Source: Bradyrhizobium sp. CB82 (GTDB lineage Bacteria; Pseudomonadota; Alphaproteobacteria; Rhizobiales; Xanthobacteraceae). From it: a stretch of 64,000 bases of DNA. Below the pieces are notes generated by a model. It ran no database searches. It had not been told where the DNA came from and saw nothing but the letters and a program-made list of their open reading frames with translations. Of the stretch, positions 8,883 through 17,645 are shown in pieces. A program made the translations under genes and the position numbers. Numbering within the stretch: position 1 is the stretch's first letter; every line of letters begins with the position of its first letter. The stretch spans positions 7,135,001 through 7,199,000 of the forward strand of contig NZ_CP121650.1 of the NCBI RefSeq assembly GCF_029714405.1, read 5' to 3'.

Positions 8883-10228
8883 TGCGCTTCGCGCATGGCC
8901 TGGCCCAGGCCCTTCAGCATGTCGCCGATCAGATACATTGCGACCGACCGCGTACCGACATGGACATCGCCAGTCAGCGTCATGCCGGGAATCAGGCGGA
9001 AATTCGCCGGCACGTCAACGAAATTGGTCCTGTCCACCGAGCAGCGAGCCTTGTAGTACGCGTCGACCGGCTGGCCGTTGTCATCGGTCGTGAAGGCGCC
9101 CTCGCTGACCCAGCGGATCCTGCCTTCCGCGGTGCCATGCTCGGCATAATTGAAGGCATCGATCTTCAGCGTGCAGGCGTCACCGGGCCTGATGAACCCG
9201 ACGTCCCGCGAGGCGATCTTGATCTCGGCGTCCAGCCGCGTCTTCAGCGGCATCAAGGTGATGAAGGGATCGCCCTGCTTCAGCACCGAGCCCACCGACA
9301 GCTTCGCCAGCGTCAGCACCACCGAAGGCTCCTCGGCGGTCAAGCGCACCAGATCCTGATGCTTGACGGCCTTGTCATAGTTCGCCTTTGCCGCATCAAG
9401 CGAATTCTGCGTGGTCACCAGATCCTGGCTGAGCTGCGCGTTCCACTGCTCGATGAAAGCCTTTCGATCCGCCTTCAGCGAGTCCAGCTGGTGCTGCGCC
9501 TCGAGCAGGCTGTTATGCGTGTTGTCGATGGTCCTCAAGAGCTCCAGGCGGGTGTCCTGCGAGAGGTAGAGATTGAGTTTCGACCCGCTGCCGCTTTCGG
9601 CGAGCGTCGAGCGCATGTCCTCGATCTTGCCGGCGATCTCGGCGCGCTGCGCATAGCGCTCATCGTCCTTCTGGAGCTTCTGGATCGTCGCCTCGGTCTG
9701 GCTGATCTTGGAATCGAAGCTCGAGACCTGGGCCGCGTATTGCGCCTTCCTCTGGTTGTACAATGCCTTCTGAAGGGTCGCGTAGTTCCTGAACTCGGCG
9801 TCCGGCCGATCCGGAAAAACAAGCACTGAATCGCTGAGCTCCGCCTTGTCGCGCAGAACCTGCGCCTCGAGGCTTGCGACCTGTTGCTTGTACTGGGTGA
9901 CGTCGGCCGAGGCGAAGGTCGAATCGAGGGTTGCGAGCAACTGCCCGGCCTGAACCTGCTCGCCTTCGCGCACGTCGATGGTCTTGATGATCGATGGATC
10001 GAGCGCCTGCAGCACGTTGATCTGGTCCAGCGGCACGACCTTGCCGCCGACGCTGGACACGACGCGATCAAGCCGGGTCAGAAACATGATTGCGACGAGC
10101 GAGGCCAGAAAGGCCAGCAGAACCCACAGGGTCGCGCGCGCGACGAGCGGCTCCGCAGCCTCGCGGATCGCATCGGTCTCGGACTGAAACTGCCTTACGG
10201 TGGTGAGCGCCGTGGAATTACGAGACAA
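8879..10228 (-). CDS. HlyD-family membrane fusion protein of type I secretion system
   Basis: The protein has one N-terminal membrane anchor (around LWVLLAFLASLVAIMFL), a biotinyl-lipoyl-like half (KVVPLDQINVLQALDPSIIK, VREGEQVQAGQLLATLDST), a long coiled coil with repeated Q/E-rich heptads, and a C-terminal beta-barrel region ending near IPGMTLTGDVHVGTRS. This is the periplasmic adaptor linking an inner-membrane ABC exporter to a TolC-like pore. I chose TTG at 10228 because GGAGGG lies seven bases upstream and the longer in-frame extension reads as the ABC gene in another frame. That start overlaps the end of the ABC gene by 11 bases. The product would be 449 residues. No TolC gene is present in the window. 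Confidence 0.9.
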   Translation of the reverse strand: MSRNSTALTTVRQFQSETDAIREAAEPLVARATLWVLLAFLASLVAIMFLTRLDRVVSSVGGKVVPLDQINVLQALDPSIIKTIDVREGEQVQAGQLLATLDSTFASADVTQYKQQVASLEAQVLRDKAELSDSVLVFPDRPDAEFRNYATLQKALYNQRKAQYAAQVSSFDSKISQTEATIQKLQKDDERYAQRAEIAGKIEDMRSTLAESGSGSKLNLYLSQDTRLELLRTIDNTHNSLLEAQHQLDSLKADRKAFIEQWNAQLSQDLVTTQNSLDAAKANYDKAVKHQDLVRLTAEEPSVVLTLAKLSVGSVLKQGDPFITLMPLKTRLDAEIKIASRDVGFIRPGDACTLKIDAFNYAEHGTAEGRIRWVSEGAFTTDDNGQPVDAYYKARCSVDRTNFVDVPANFRLIPGMTLTGDVHVGTRSVAMYLIGDMLKGLGQAMREAQ

Positions 10229-12470
10229 GGGTCGGCCCTCCAACGCTCGCGCGCGGCCGGCGCGCCGCCGCCATGGCGTGACTGTTCTGCTGGTGCCAGA
10301 GGCTGCCGTAGATCTCGTTCCGCGCCAGCAGCTCCTCGTGCTTGCCGATGTCATCCACCGACCCGCGATTGAGCACGAGGATGGCATCGCAATCGACCAG
10401 CGAGGACAGCCGGTGCGAGATGATGATCAATGTCCGGCCGTGCGCGATCCGCGAGATATTGGCGTTCACGATCGCCTCGCTCTCGGCATCGAGCGCGCTT
10501 GTCGCCTCGTCCAGGATCAGGATCGGCGGATTGACGATCAGGGCGCGCGCGATGGCAAGGCGCTGGCGCTGGCCGCCGGACAAATTGGGTGAGCCTTCGT
10601 AGATGTAGGTCTCATAGCCGCGCGGCAGCTTGTCGATGAATTCTTCCGCACCGGCCAGCCGGGCCGCCCGCACCACCTCGTCGAACGTGGCATCAGGCTT
10701 GGCTGCAGAGATGTTCTCGCGGATCGTGCCGCTGAACAGGAAGTTTTCCTGGAGCACGACCCCGATGTTGCGACGGAGGTGATCGACATCGTATTCGCGC
10801 ACGTCGATGCCGTCGATCTTGATCAGCCCGCCATACTCGGAGTGCAGCCGCTGCAACAGACGCGTAATCGTCGTCTTGCCCGACCCGCTCTTGCCCATCA
10901 CACCCAGCGTGGTGCCCGTCGGGATTTCAAACGAAATGCCATTGAGCGCCGGCGACACCGCGCCCTTGTACTTGAACGTCACGTTCGCAAATTCGACGTG
11001 CCCTTGCAGCGGGGTTTGCACCCCGTGTCCCGAGCGCCCTTCCTCAGGCTCCTGGTTCACGAGGTTGCCGACAATGCCGACCGCCATTCGAGCTTCATCC
11101 AGCTGATTGACGAGTTGCGCCATCTGCATCAGCGGCGCCGCGACGCGTTGGGACAGCATCAGGAAAGCGAACAACGCACCAATATAGAAGGGGTCTGACG
11201 AGGTGATCGCCAGATACACGCCAACGGCATACGCGCCGTTGACGGTCAGGCGCTCCAACGGCTTCACGACCGATTGGATCGTCACCCCCGCCAATCCCTC
11301 GGCCAATCTTGCTTTCGCAACGCGGGCAACGTGGACATCCCACATATGCTTCTGGCGCGCATCAAGCGCCAGAGACTTCACGGTCCGTATGCCGCTCAGG
11401 TTCTGCACCATGAACGCGCCCTGCGCGCCTTCGGCGGCAAGCACAGCCGCGGACTTCTTCCGGTAGTAGGGCAGCATCAGCATGAGCCAGCCCACAATCA
11501 GTCCCGAGAAGCCGAGAACGATGAAGGTCATCAGCGGACTGAAGAAGAACATCACCGGCAGAAAGAAGATCAGCGTGGTGGAATCCAGAACGGTCCCGAA
11601 CAGCTGTCCAATCAGGAACGTCCGCACTCTGAAGATTTCGCGCATGTCGCGCGCGATCAGGCCGATCTGGTTGCGCTCAAAATAATCAATCGGAAGGTTG
11701 AGGACCTTCTCGAAAACGTAGGTCGACAGCTTGACATCGAGCCGCGCGGTCAGATTGTGAACGAGATACTGTCGTAAGAAGAAGAACATCGTTTCGAAGG
11801 CGACGATCACCACCATGGCAAGACACAACACGTAGAACGTGTTGAACGCTTTGTAATAAATCACCTTGTCCGACAGCAGCCGCCAGAACATGATTGGCGC
11901 CAGGGCGAGCAGACCGAGCACCAGCGCGGCGACGGCGACATCCCGTACGATCCGACGCTCGCGGAAGATCAACGCGGTGATAAAGCCGAAGCTGAATGGC
12001 TGCGTCTCGTCGGAGATTTCATAGTCGCGCTTGACGAGCACGACCTCGCCCGTCCAGACATCCTCGAACCTGATACGATCGATCACGAGCAGCGCGTCTT
12101 CGCCGACATTTGGATCGCGCAGGACGACACGCGGGCTGTTCTCGTCGCCCTCCAGGCGCAGCAGCACCATCTTGCTGCCGTCCTTGAGGCAAACGATCGC
12201 CGGCAACGCTTTTTTCAGGTGGCTCAGTCCGTCCCAGTCGAGGTGGACGAGCTTCGCCCGCATCCCCGAATTGTTGGCACACTTGATGATCTCAGAGGGC
12301 GCAACCTCGCCGCCGCTCAGTACGTTTTCATGGACGAGTTGCGAGACAGTCAGATGCAGACCATGTTGCCGCGCCACGATCACCAGCGCCGCGAGACCCG
12401 TGGGCTCGGGGTTCTCAACCGAGGTTAGAAAGTCATCCGTAGCCTTGCCGGATGAAACATCGACCGTCAT
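10218..12470 (-). CDS. Type I secretion ABC transporter with degenerate C39-like domain
   Basis: A 750-residue HlyB/RtxB-type exporter. The first ~150 residues resemble the peptidase C39 fold but lack the catalytic cysteine: the position expected in a D-C-G context reads GLAALVIVARQHG. That marks a non-cleaving C39-like domain of the kind that docks RTX substrates. Six membrane helices follow (about residues 165-430). The nucleotide-binding domain has Walker A GKSGSGKTT, signature LSGGQRQRLAIARAL, Walker B ILILDEAT and the H-loop ISHR, all intact. It is first in a three-gene operon with the adaptor and Sel1 protein. The likely cargo is the glycine-rich protein encoded at about 21-22.5 kb. Confidence 0.93.
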   Translation of the reverse strand: MTVDVSSGKATDDFLTSVENPEPTGLAALVIVARQHGLHLTVSQLVHENVLSGGEVAPSEIIKCANNSGMRAKLVHLDWDGLSHLKKALPAIVCLKDGSKMVLLRLEGDENSPRVVLRDPNVGEDALLVIDRIRFEDVWTGEVVLVKRDYEISDETQPFSFGFITALIFRERRIVRDVAVAALVLGLLALAPIMFWRLLSDKVIYYKAFNTFYVLCLAMVVIVAFETMFFFLRQYLVHNLTARLDVKLSTYVFEKVLNLPIDYFERNQIGLIARDMREIFRVRTFLIGQLFGTVLDSTTLIFFLPVMFFFSPLMTFIVLGFSGLIVGWLMLMLPYYRKKSAAVLAAEGAQGAFMVQNLSGIRTVKSLALDARQKHMWDVHVARVAKARLAEGLAGVTIQSVVKPLERLTVNGAYAVGVYLAITSSDPFYIGALFAFLMLSQRVAAPLMQMAQLVNQLDEARMAVGIVGNLVNQEPEEGRSGHGVQTPLQGHVEFANVTFKYKGAVSPALNGISFEIPTGTTLGVMGKSGSGKTTITRLLQRLHSEYGGLIKIDGIDVREYDVDHLRRNIGVVLQENFLFSGTIRENISAAKPDATFDEVVRAARLAGAEEFIDKLPRGYETYIYEGSPNLSGGQRQRLAIARALIVNPPILILDEATSALDAESEAIVNANISRIAHGRTLIIISHRLSSLVDCDAILVLNRGSVDDIGKHEELLARNEIYGSLWHQQNSHAMAAARRPRASVGGPTLVS

Positions 12471-12763
12471 GCCAACCTCTGCTTGTGCAATCCGCAGGAA
12501 TCAATCCCCACGGACCAATCCGCCCCGCGCATCCCTAATTGTGCGCCTGCGAAGCAATCTAGCGAGACCTTAACACCTTTGCGTGCCGAAAACCAAATGC
12601 TTCCGTTCTGCGAGCAGGCCCACTCTGATAGTATTCGAAACATCATAAACGGCTGAACAAAGAGGCAATTCTCGGTTTGAGCTCTGGGCAAATCGCCCCC
12701 ATTCTAGCCCGCGCCGAGCCCCCTCGCGACACATGCCGCAGCGCAAGAAATTTCCTTGGGATT

Positions 12764-13654
12764 TTAACCCTTTGCCCCCGCCCGGCTGCGGAAGACGCGG
12801 ACGCGCCCGCTGCCATTGCGGACCGGCTCTTTGGATGCCGGCTCGGTTGCAGCCGGCGCAGATCGGGCAGGAGACGCCAAAGGCACGGGCGCAACTCTTG
12901 TCGAGGCAATCTGGAGCCGCAATCCGACCAAGGGCTCTCGACCGGTTGGACCCGAGACCACAACACGCTGGCCGGAGACTTTCATCTGCGGCGACCCCAG
13001 GAAAATGGCGTCAGCCGTGATCTCGTAATGCTGGGCACCAGAACCATGCACTTCGAAAGTTGCCCCAACCAGCGGCAACGCCCGCCCCCGCGTTCCCGAA
13101 TATCCTCCGGCCTCAACAAATTCGGTGGCCTTCGGCTCACCCGCTCCACCGACACGAACCGAATGGCGCAATGCGAAATTCTGCGGGCGCTCTGCCCAGT
13201 CGATGCCGAGGCCCTCGATGCGGGTCGGTGCCATCGGGCCGCCAAGCCAATCTCCTAGACCCACAAAGGTGTCGCCACGGCCGGCGAGGTGACCGAGCAG
13301 ACGAAGACCGGCAAAATCGACCGGCGCCTCGTCGAGGGCCGCAAGGCCGAGCGGATCGGTCGAAAGCTGAGCCGTTTGGATGCGGGCGCCAAGCGAACCG
13401 CCCGCCGACCTCGCGCTCAGCTCAACCTGAAGGCGAGCAGGAGCGGACAACCGGACGACCACATTGCCCCCCGGCGACCAAAGAACCGGCTCCGCGACAT
13501 CAGGGGGCAAAAGGAATTCAACCGCGCCAGCACTCCTGGCATCGACCGAGAGGCTCACCTTCGGCGGCTGCGCGGCGTCTTCCGCCGACTCGTAACGGAT
13601 CAGGAATAGGCCCTTCTGCAGATCAAGCGTCTTCTGCAGCGTTGTCGATTTCAT
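12764..13654 (-). CDS. Hypothetical beta-rich protein upstream of type I secretion operon
   Basis: I do not recognise this ~296-residue protein. It has no signal peptide or membrane segment, is rich in Val, Ala, Gly and Arg, and alternates hydrophobic positions in a way that suggests stacked beta-strands. The C terminus (last ~60 residues) is low-complexity Ala/Pro/Ser/Arg. I chose ATG 13654 because a run of Gs lies about eight bases upstream; an in-frame ATG 12 codons earlier lacks one. It shares the strand of the exporter operon with a gap of ~290 bases, so it may be its leading gene or a separate unit. Confidence 0.7.
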   Translation of the reverse strand: MKSTTLQKTLDLQKGLFLIRYESAEDAAQPPKVSLSVDARSAGAVEFLLPPDVAEPVLWSPGGNVVVRLSAPARLQVELSARSAGGSLGARIQTAQLSTDPLGLAALDEAPVDFAGLRLLGHLAGRGDTFVGLGDWLGGPMAPTRIEGLGIDWAERPQNFALRHSVRVGGAGEPKATEFVEAGGYSGTRGRALPLVGATFEVHGSGAQHYEITADAIFLGSPQMKVSGQRVVVSGPTGREPLVGLRLQIASTRVAPVPLASPARSAPAATEPASKEPVRNGSGRVRVFRSRAGAKG

Positions 13655-13820
13655 TTGTTGCCCCCGGAAACGCCCGCACCATAGCGACATCGCAGACTAA
13701 AAGGCAATATGCGGACCAGTTGTGGGTTAGCAAACACATTTTACCGTTAAATTACATCAGCCCTGCACGGCCGCGATTCAGGTGCTAAGACTTGAGGTTG
13801 CAGGCGAGCGCGAAGGACCC

Positions 13821-15086
13821 ATGCAGAAGATTCTCTTTGTTCATAATAATTTTCCTGCGCAGTTTCTGCCGCTGTGTAAAGCGCTTTCCGGCCGCGACGA
13901 CATCCAGATGGCGGCGATCGGGTCGCCGACGGCGCGCGCCCTGCCGGGCGTGTCCTTGAAGAAGTACATGATCCCCGATGGGGAACTGGCGGCGGCGCAT
14001 CCCTTTGCGCGGCGCTTCGAGGCCGAGTGCCGGCGCGCCGAGCAAGTGCTCTATTCGGCCTCCAATCTGAAGCAGCAGGGCTTCGATCCGGACCTCGTCG
14101 TCGCGCATCCCGGCTGGGGCGAGATGCTCCCCCTGCGACCGCTGTTTCCCGCGGCGCGGATCGTCGCCTATTGCGAATTCTACTACCGGTCCGAGGGCCA
14201 GGACGTCGGCTTCGATGCCGAATTCCCCAACATGGGCGTCGACGGTCACGTTCGCATTCACCTGAAAAACGCCGCAACCCTGCTGGCGCTCGACGACGCC
14301 GACGCCGGCCTCTCGCCGACCCTTTGGCAGCGCTCCACCTATCCCGCCGCTTTCCAGAGCAAGATCGAAGTGATCCACGACGGCGTGGACACCGAGACGA
14401 TCCGCCCCAGCGACGACGCGGCGTTGACGCTGCGCTCGGGCAAGGTGCTGACGAAAGCGGATGAGGTCGTCACTTTTGCCACCCGCAGCCACGAGCCGTT
14501 ACGCGGCTTCCATTGCTTCCTGCGGGCCCTGCCGGCAATCATGAAGGCGCGGCCGAAGGCGCAGATCCTGATCGTCGGCGGCTCAGGCACGCCTTATGGC
14601 CTATCGCCCCCGGAGGGCCACAGCTGGCGCTCCTATTTCTTCCGCGAGGTCGAAGGCAAGGTCGACAGCAGCCGCATTCATTTCACCGACGATCTGAGCC
14701 GAGAGGACTTCCTCAAGGCGTTCCAGATCTCGAGCGCTCATATCTACTTCACCTATCCCTTCGTGTTGTCCTGGTCACTGCTGGAGGCGATGAGCGCCGG
14801 CTGTCTGGTCATCGGCTCGGACACGACACCCCTGCGCGAGATCATCGACGGCAGCAACGGCATCCTGGTGCCCTTCTTCGACATCGAGCAGCTCTCCCAG
14901 CGCGTCATCGAAGCGTTGGCCAATCCGCGGCGCTTTGCCGGCATGCGCCGTGCGGCGCGGGAGACCGTCGTCAGCCGCTACGACCTCGAAACGGTATGCC
15001 TGCCGCGTCTGATCGATTTCTACAGGATCGCGGCCCCTGGCCGCGCCGCACGGCCGAAGCGGGCCGCGGCGAGCCGCAAGCGCTAG
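13821..15086 (+). CDS. Family 4 glycosyltransferase
   Basis: A ~421-residue GT-B glycosyltransferase. The N-terminal half begins ILFVHNNFPAQF and contains VVAHPGWGE; the C-terminal half has IEVIHDGVDTETI, a nucleotide-sugar-domain start at VVTFATRSHEPLRGF, the IVGGSG loop, and the donor-binding segment PFVLSWSLLEAMSAGCLVIG with the E-x7-E-like acidic residue. ATG 13821 is preferred over an in-frame start 13 codons earlier because GAAGGA precedes it. The tail is Arg/Ala-rich. It is the first of three closely spaced glycosyltransferase genes (3-base gap to the next). Sugar donor and acceptor are not deducible. Confidence 0.9.
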   Translation: MQKILFVHNNFPAQFLPLCKALSGRDDIQMAAIGSPTARALPGVSLKKYMIPDGELAAAHPFARRFEAECRRAEQVLYSASNLKQQGFDPDLVVAHPGWGEMLPLRPLFPAARIVAYCEFYYRSEGQDVGFDAEFPNMGVDGHVRIHLKNAATLLALDDADAGLSPTLWQRSTYPAAFQSKIEVIHDGVDTETIRPSDDAALTLRSGKVLTKADEVVTFATRSHEPLRGFHCFLRALPAIMKARPKAQILIVGGSGTPYGLSPPEGHSWRSYFFREVEGKVDSSRIHFTDDLSREDFLKAFQISSAHIYFTYPFVLSWSLLEAMSAGCLVIGSDTTPLREIIDGSNGILVPFFDIEQLSQRVIEALANPRRFAGMRRAARETVVSRYDLETVCLPRLIDFYRIAAPGRAARPKRAAASRKR

Positions 15087-15089
15087 CCG

Positions 15090-17645
15090 ATGGGCGCCGT
15101 GCTCGAAAGACCTGCAGCTCTCCTCGATGCGGAGCAACATCCTGCTGCGCTGGAGCGGGCCGCCATTGCAAGCCTCAACCGCGGCGAACTCGACGAAGCC
15201 TTTCACCTTGCCGACAGACGCTGTCGTATTCTTCCAGTAGCCCAGGCGCGCCACTACACGTTGCGCGCCGAGATCGCTCATCGATCCGGCTTTGCGGCCG
15301 CCGCGCTCAAGGACGTCGGCAAGGCGCTCGAGCTCGCGCCGGATGACCTCGCCGCCAACCGACGCCTGATGCAATGGGGCGACGACGAGCAACGCACCGC
15401 CGCTGCGCGCCGTCTGATCGATCTCGACCGCGACATGACCGTGATCGGCGAAGCAGTGCGGCATCTGCAAGCCCGCGGCGAGACTGCACTTGGTGCGATC
15501 CATCGTGTCGGCGACGGGATCACAGGCTGGGCCGCTTGGCAGGGCCGCGGGCAGATAAGCTTGCAGATCGAGAATGATGGAGGAGCCGTCACTCATTCCG
15601 TTGCGAGCGATCCGCAGCATGTCCTGACCAGCAAAGCCGAGCATGCGGCAAGTTTCAGTGTTGCGTTTCCAACCTCGACGACGCGCCGAGTGGTGAGCTT
15701 GAGGCTTGGCCGGCGCACCGTCGTGCAAAGCGTGTTTCCGGCACCGCTCGCGGTCCGTCCGGACACGCATCGGGCACCGAAAAAAAAGAACCTCCTCCCG
15801 ACGAGAGGCCCGGCCGCCGAAATCACCATCATCGTTCCCATCTACGATGACTTCGAAGCGACGCGTCGTTGCCTCGAATGCCTGATGAAAGCTGTCGCCG
15901 ATCACGATCGGATCAAGCTCGTGCTGGTCGACGATGCGACGCCCGACACGCGCATCGCGGCGTTGCTTGATTCCATCGCAAGCAAACCCAAAGTTCGACT
16001 GATCCGCAACGCCCACAATCTCGGCTTCATCGGCGCCGTCAACCGCGCGCTGCATGCCACGCCTTCCGGTGACGTGATCCTGCTCAACGCCGACACCATC
16101 GTGCCCAAGGGTTTTGCCCTACGGCTGAGCGAGGCCGCACACGCAGCGCCCGACATCGGCACCGTGACGCCGCTGTCGAACAATGGTGAAGCCACCAGCC
16201 TGCCGCTCGCCTTCACCGCCAATCCTTTACCCCCTGTCGAAGAGGTCGCGCATCTCGATGCGATCGCAGCGCGCGCGAATGCCGGCCGCCTGATCGACAT
16301 GCCCGACGGCATCGGTTTTTGCCTCTATATCACGCGTCCATGTCTCGAAGCCGTCGGGGGATTATCCGACCACTACCATCGCGGCTATCTTGAGGACGTC
16401 GATCTCTGCCTGCGCGCGCGCCAGCAGGGCTTTCGCAACGTTTGCGCCGCCTCAGTCTATGTCGGTCATGCCGGATCGGCTTCGTTCAAAGCTGAAAAGC
16501 GCTCCCTGGTGGTGCTCAATCTCATAAGGCTGCGCCTGCGCTTTCCCGCCTATCGCAGCGAGAGCGCGACTTTCAAAGCGCTCGATCCGCTGAAGCCTAG
16601 CCGCAGCGCCATCGAACGCGAACTCATCGGCCACCGCAAACGAACGACCATCGTGTTCTCCGGCCCGGGCGCCGCAGCGGATGTGGCAGCGCAGTTCGCA
16701 GGCCGTGCCGACGAACTGGCGCTTCTCGCGCTCTTCAACCAGGATGGCACGACACTCGCGCTGCGCGATGCCGGCAACGACTTTCCGCAGTCACTCGATT
16801 TCACACTTCCGGCCGAGCAATCGGACCTCGCGGAGGCCATCGCCGCGATCGCCCCATCGCGCGTTGTGTTGGCGGATCCTGCGAACATGCCGACGACGTG
16901 TGTGCGAGATCTGATCGGCGACGGTACGACGCTCGACCTTCTGGTCACCGATGGCGCATTGCTGTGCCGTCGCGGCGTCCTTGATCAAACGGGCCGCCTC
17001 TGCGCTGCGCTCTTGCGTGGCAAGACCTGCGATTGCGGAGGCAATGCGATCGAGAGCTGGGTCGACCTGCTGACGCGGGACGGCCGCATTCTCGCGCCCG
17101 ATATGACGGCCGAGGCCTTCTTGCGTCGCCGCCTCCCCTCAAGCCTCGCCAAGCGGGTACGGCGCGTCACTCGTTCAGACGGCCGCAGTCCTATGCGGCC
17201 GAAAACCGTAGCCTCGCGCGGGAAGACGCTCGGCCTGCTTCCCGTTGGGCACAGGGCCGGCGATTTCGCCTTCCTGCGCGACCTTGTGCGCTGCCTGGGG
17301 CAGCAGCGCCCGGACGCGAGAATCGTCGTCTTGGGCGAAACGCTCGACGACCTGGCGCTGATGGCACTCGGCAATGTGACCGTCACGGGGCGCGTCCAGG
17401 CGGAGGAGTTGCGTGACATGGCAGCACTGCATCGTCTGGGTGGCCTCCTGATTGTCCGGCGTATCCCTTCGTTTGGCCATCCCCTGATCATGACAGCCTT
17501 CAGCGACGTCGATGTTCCACTGGCCTTCTTCGATTGGACGTTTGGCAGTGTCCGCCCTCATGGTGCCGACTTGCCGATGGCTCCTTCGAATGAGGCAGCC
17601 ACCACGGCAGAAGACCTTTTGGGCTGGATGGCTGGCCGATGGTGA
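15090..17645 (+). CDS. Family 2 glycosyltransferase with helical N-terminal extension
   Basis: This 851-residue protein has a TPR-like helical start (residues ~1-130, with ALERAAIASLNRGELDEAF and ALKDVGKALELAPDD), a beta-rich linker to ~240, then a GT-A domain. The GT2 marks are ITIIVPIYDDFEATRRCLE, LVLVDDATPD, the LLNADTIVPKG metal-site motif, and the acceptor-side GYLEDVDLCLRARQQGFR. The last ~330 residues carry no recognised domain but contain a second alpha/beta-looking part (LGLLPVGHRAGDFAF, IVVLGETLDDLALM) that could be a degenerate GT-B half. It overlaps the next gene by seven bases, indicating coupled translation. Confidence 0.88.
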   Translation: MGAVLERPAALLDAEQHPAALERAAIASLNRGELDEAFHLADRRCRILPVAQARHYTLRAEIAHRSGFAAAALKDVGKALELAPDDLAANRRLMQWGDDEQRTAAARRLIDLDRDMTVIGEAVRHLQARGETALGAIHRVGDGITGWAAWQGRGQISLQIENDGGAVTHSVASDPQHVLTSKAEHAASFSVAFPTSTTRRVVSLRLGRRTVVQSVFPAPLAVRPDTHRAPKKKNLLPTRGPAAEITIIVPIYDDFEATRRCLECLMKAVADHDRIKLVLVDDATPDTRIAALLDSIASKPKVRLIRNAHNLGFIGAVNRALHATPSGDVILLNADTIVPKGFALRLSEAAHAAPDIGTVTPLSNNGEATSLPLAFTANPLPPVEEVAHLDAIAARANAGRLIDMPDGIGFCLYITRPCLEAVGGLSDHYHRGYLEDVDLCLRARQQGFRNVCAASVYVGHAGSASFKAEKRSLVVLNLIRLRLRFPAYRSESATFKALDPLKPSRSAIERELIGHRKRTTIVFSGPGAAADVAAQFAGRADELALLALFNQDGTTLALRDAGNDFPQSLDFTLPAEQSDLAEAIAAIAPSRVVLADPANMPTTCVRDLIGDGTTLDLLVTDGALLCRRGVLDQTGRLCAALLRGKTCDCGGNAIESWVDLLTRDGRILAPDMTAEAFLRRRLPSSLAKRVRRVTRSDGRSPMRPKTVASRGKTLGLLPVGHRAGDFAFLRDLVRCLGQQRPDARIVVLGETLDDLALMALGNVTVTGRVQAEELRDMAALHRLGGLLIVRRIPSFGHPLIMTAFSDVDVPLAFFDWTFGSVRPHGADLPMAPSNEAATTAEDLLGWMAGRW

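Noticed and set aside
14775..16055. 426-codon minus-strand frame across the GT4/GT2 junction
   Set aside because: It spans two real plus-strand genes and their intergenic start region; no motif or ribosome site supports it.
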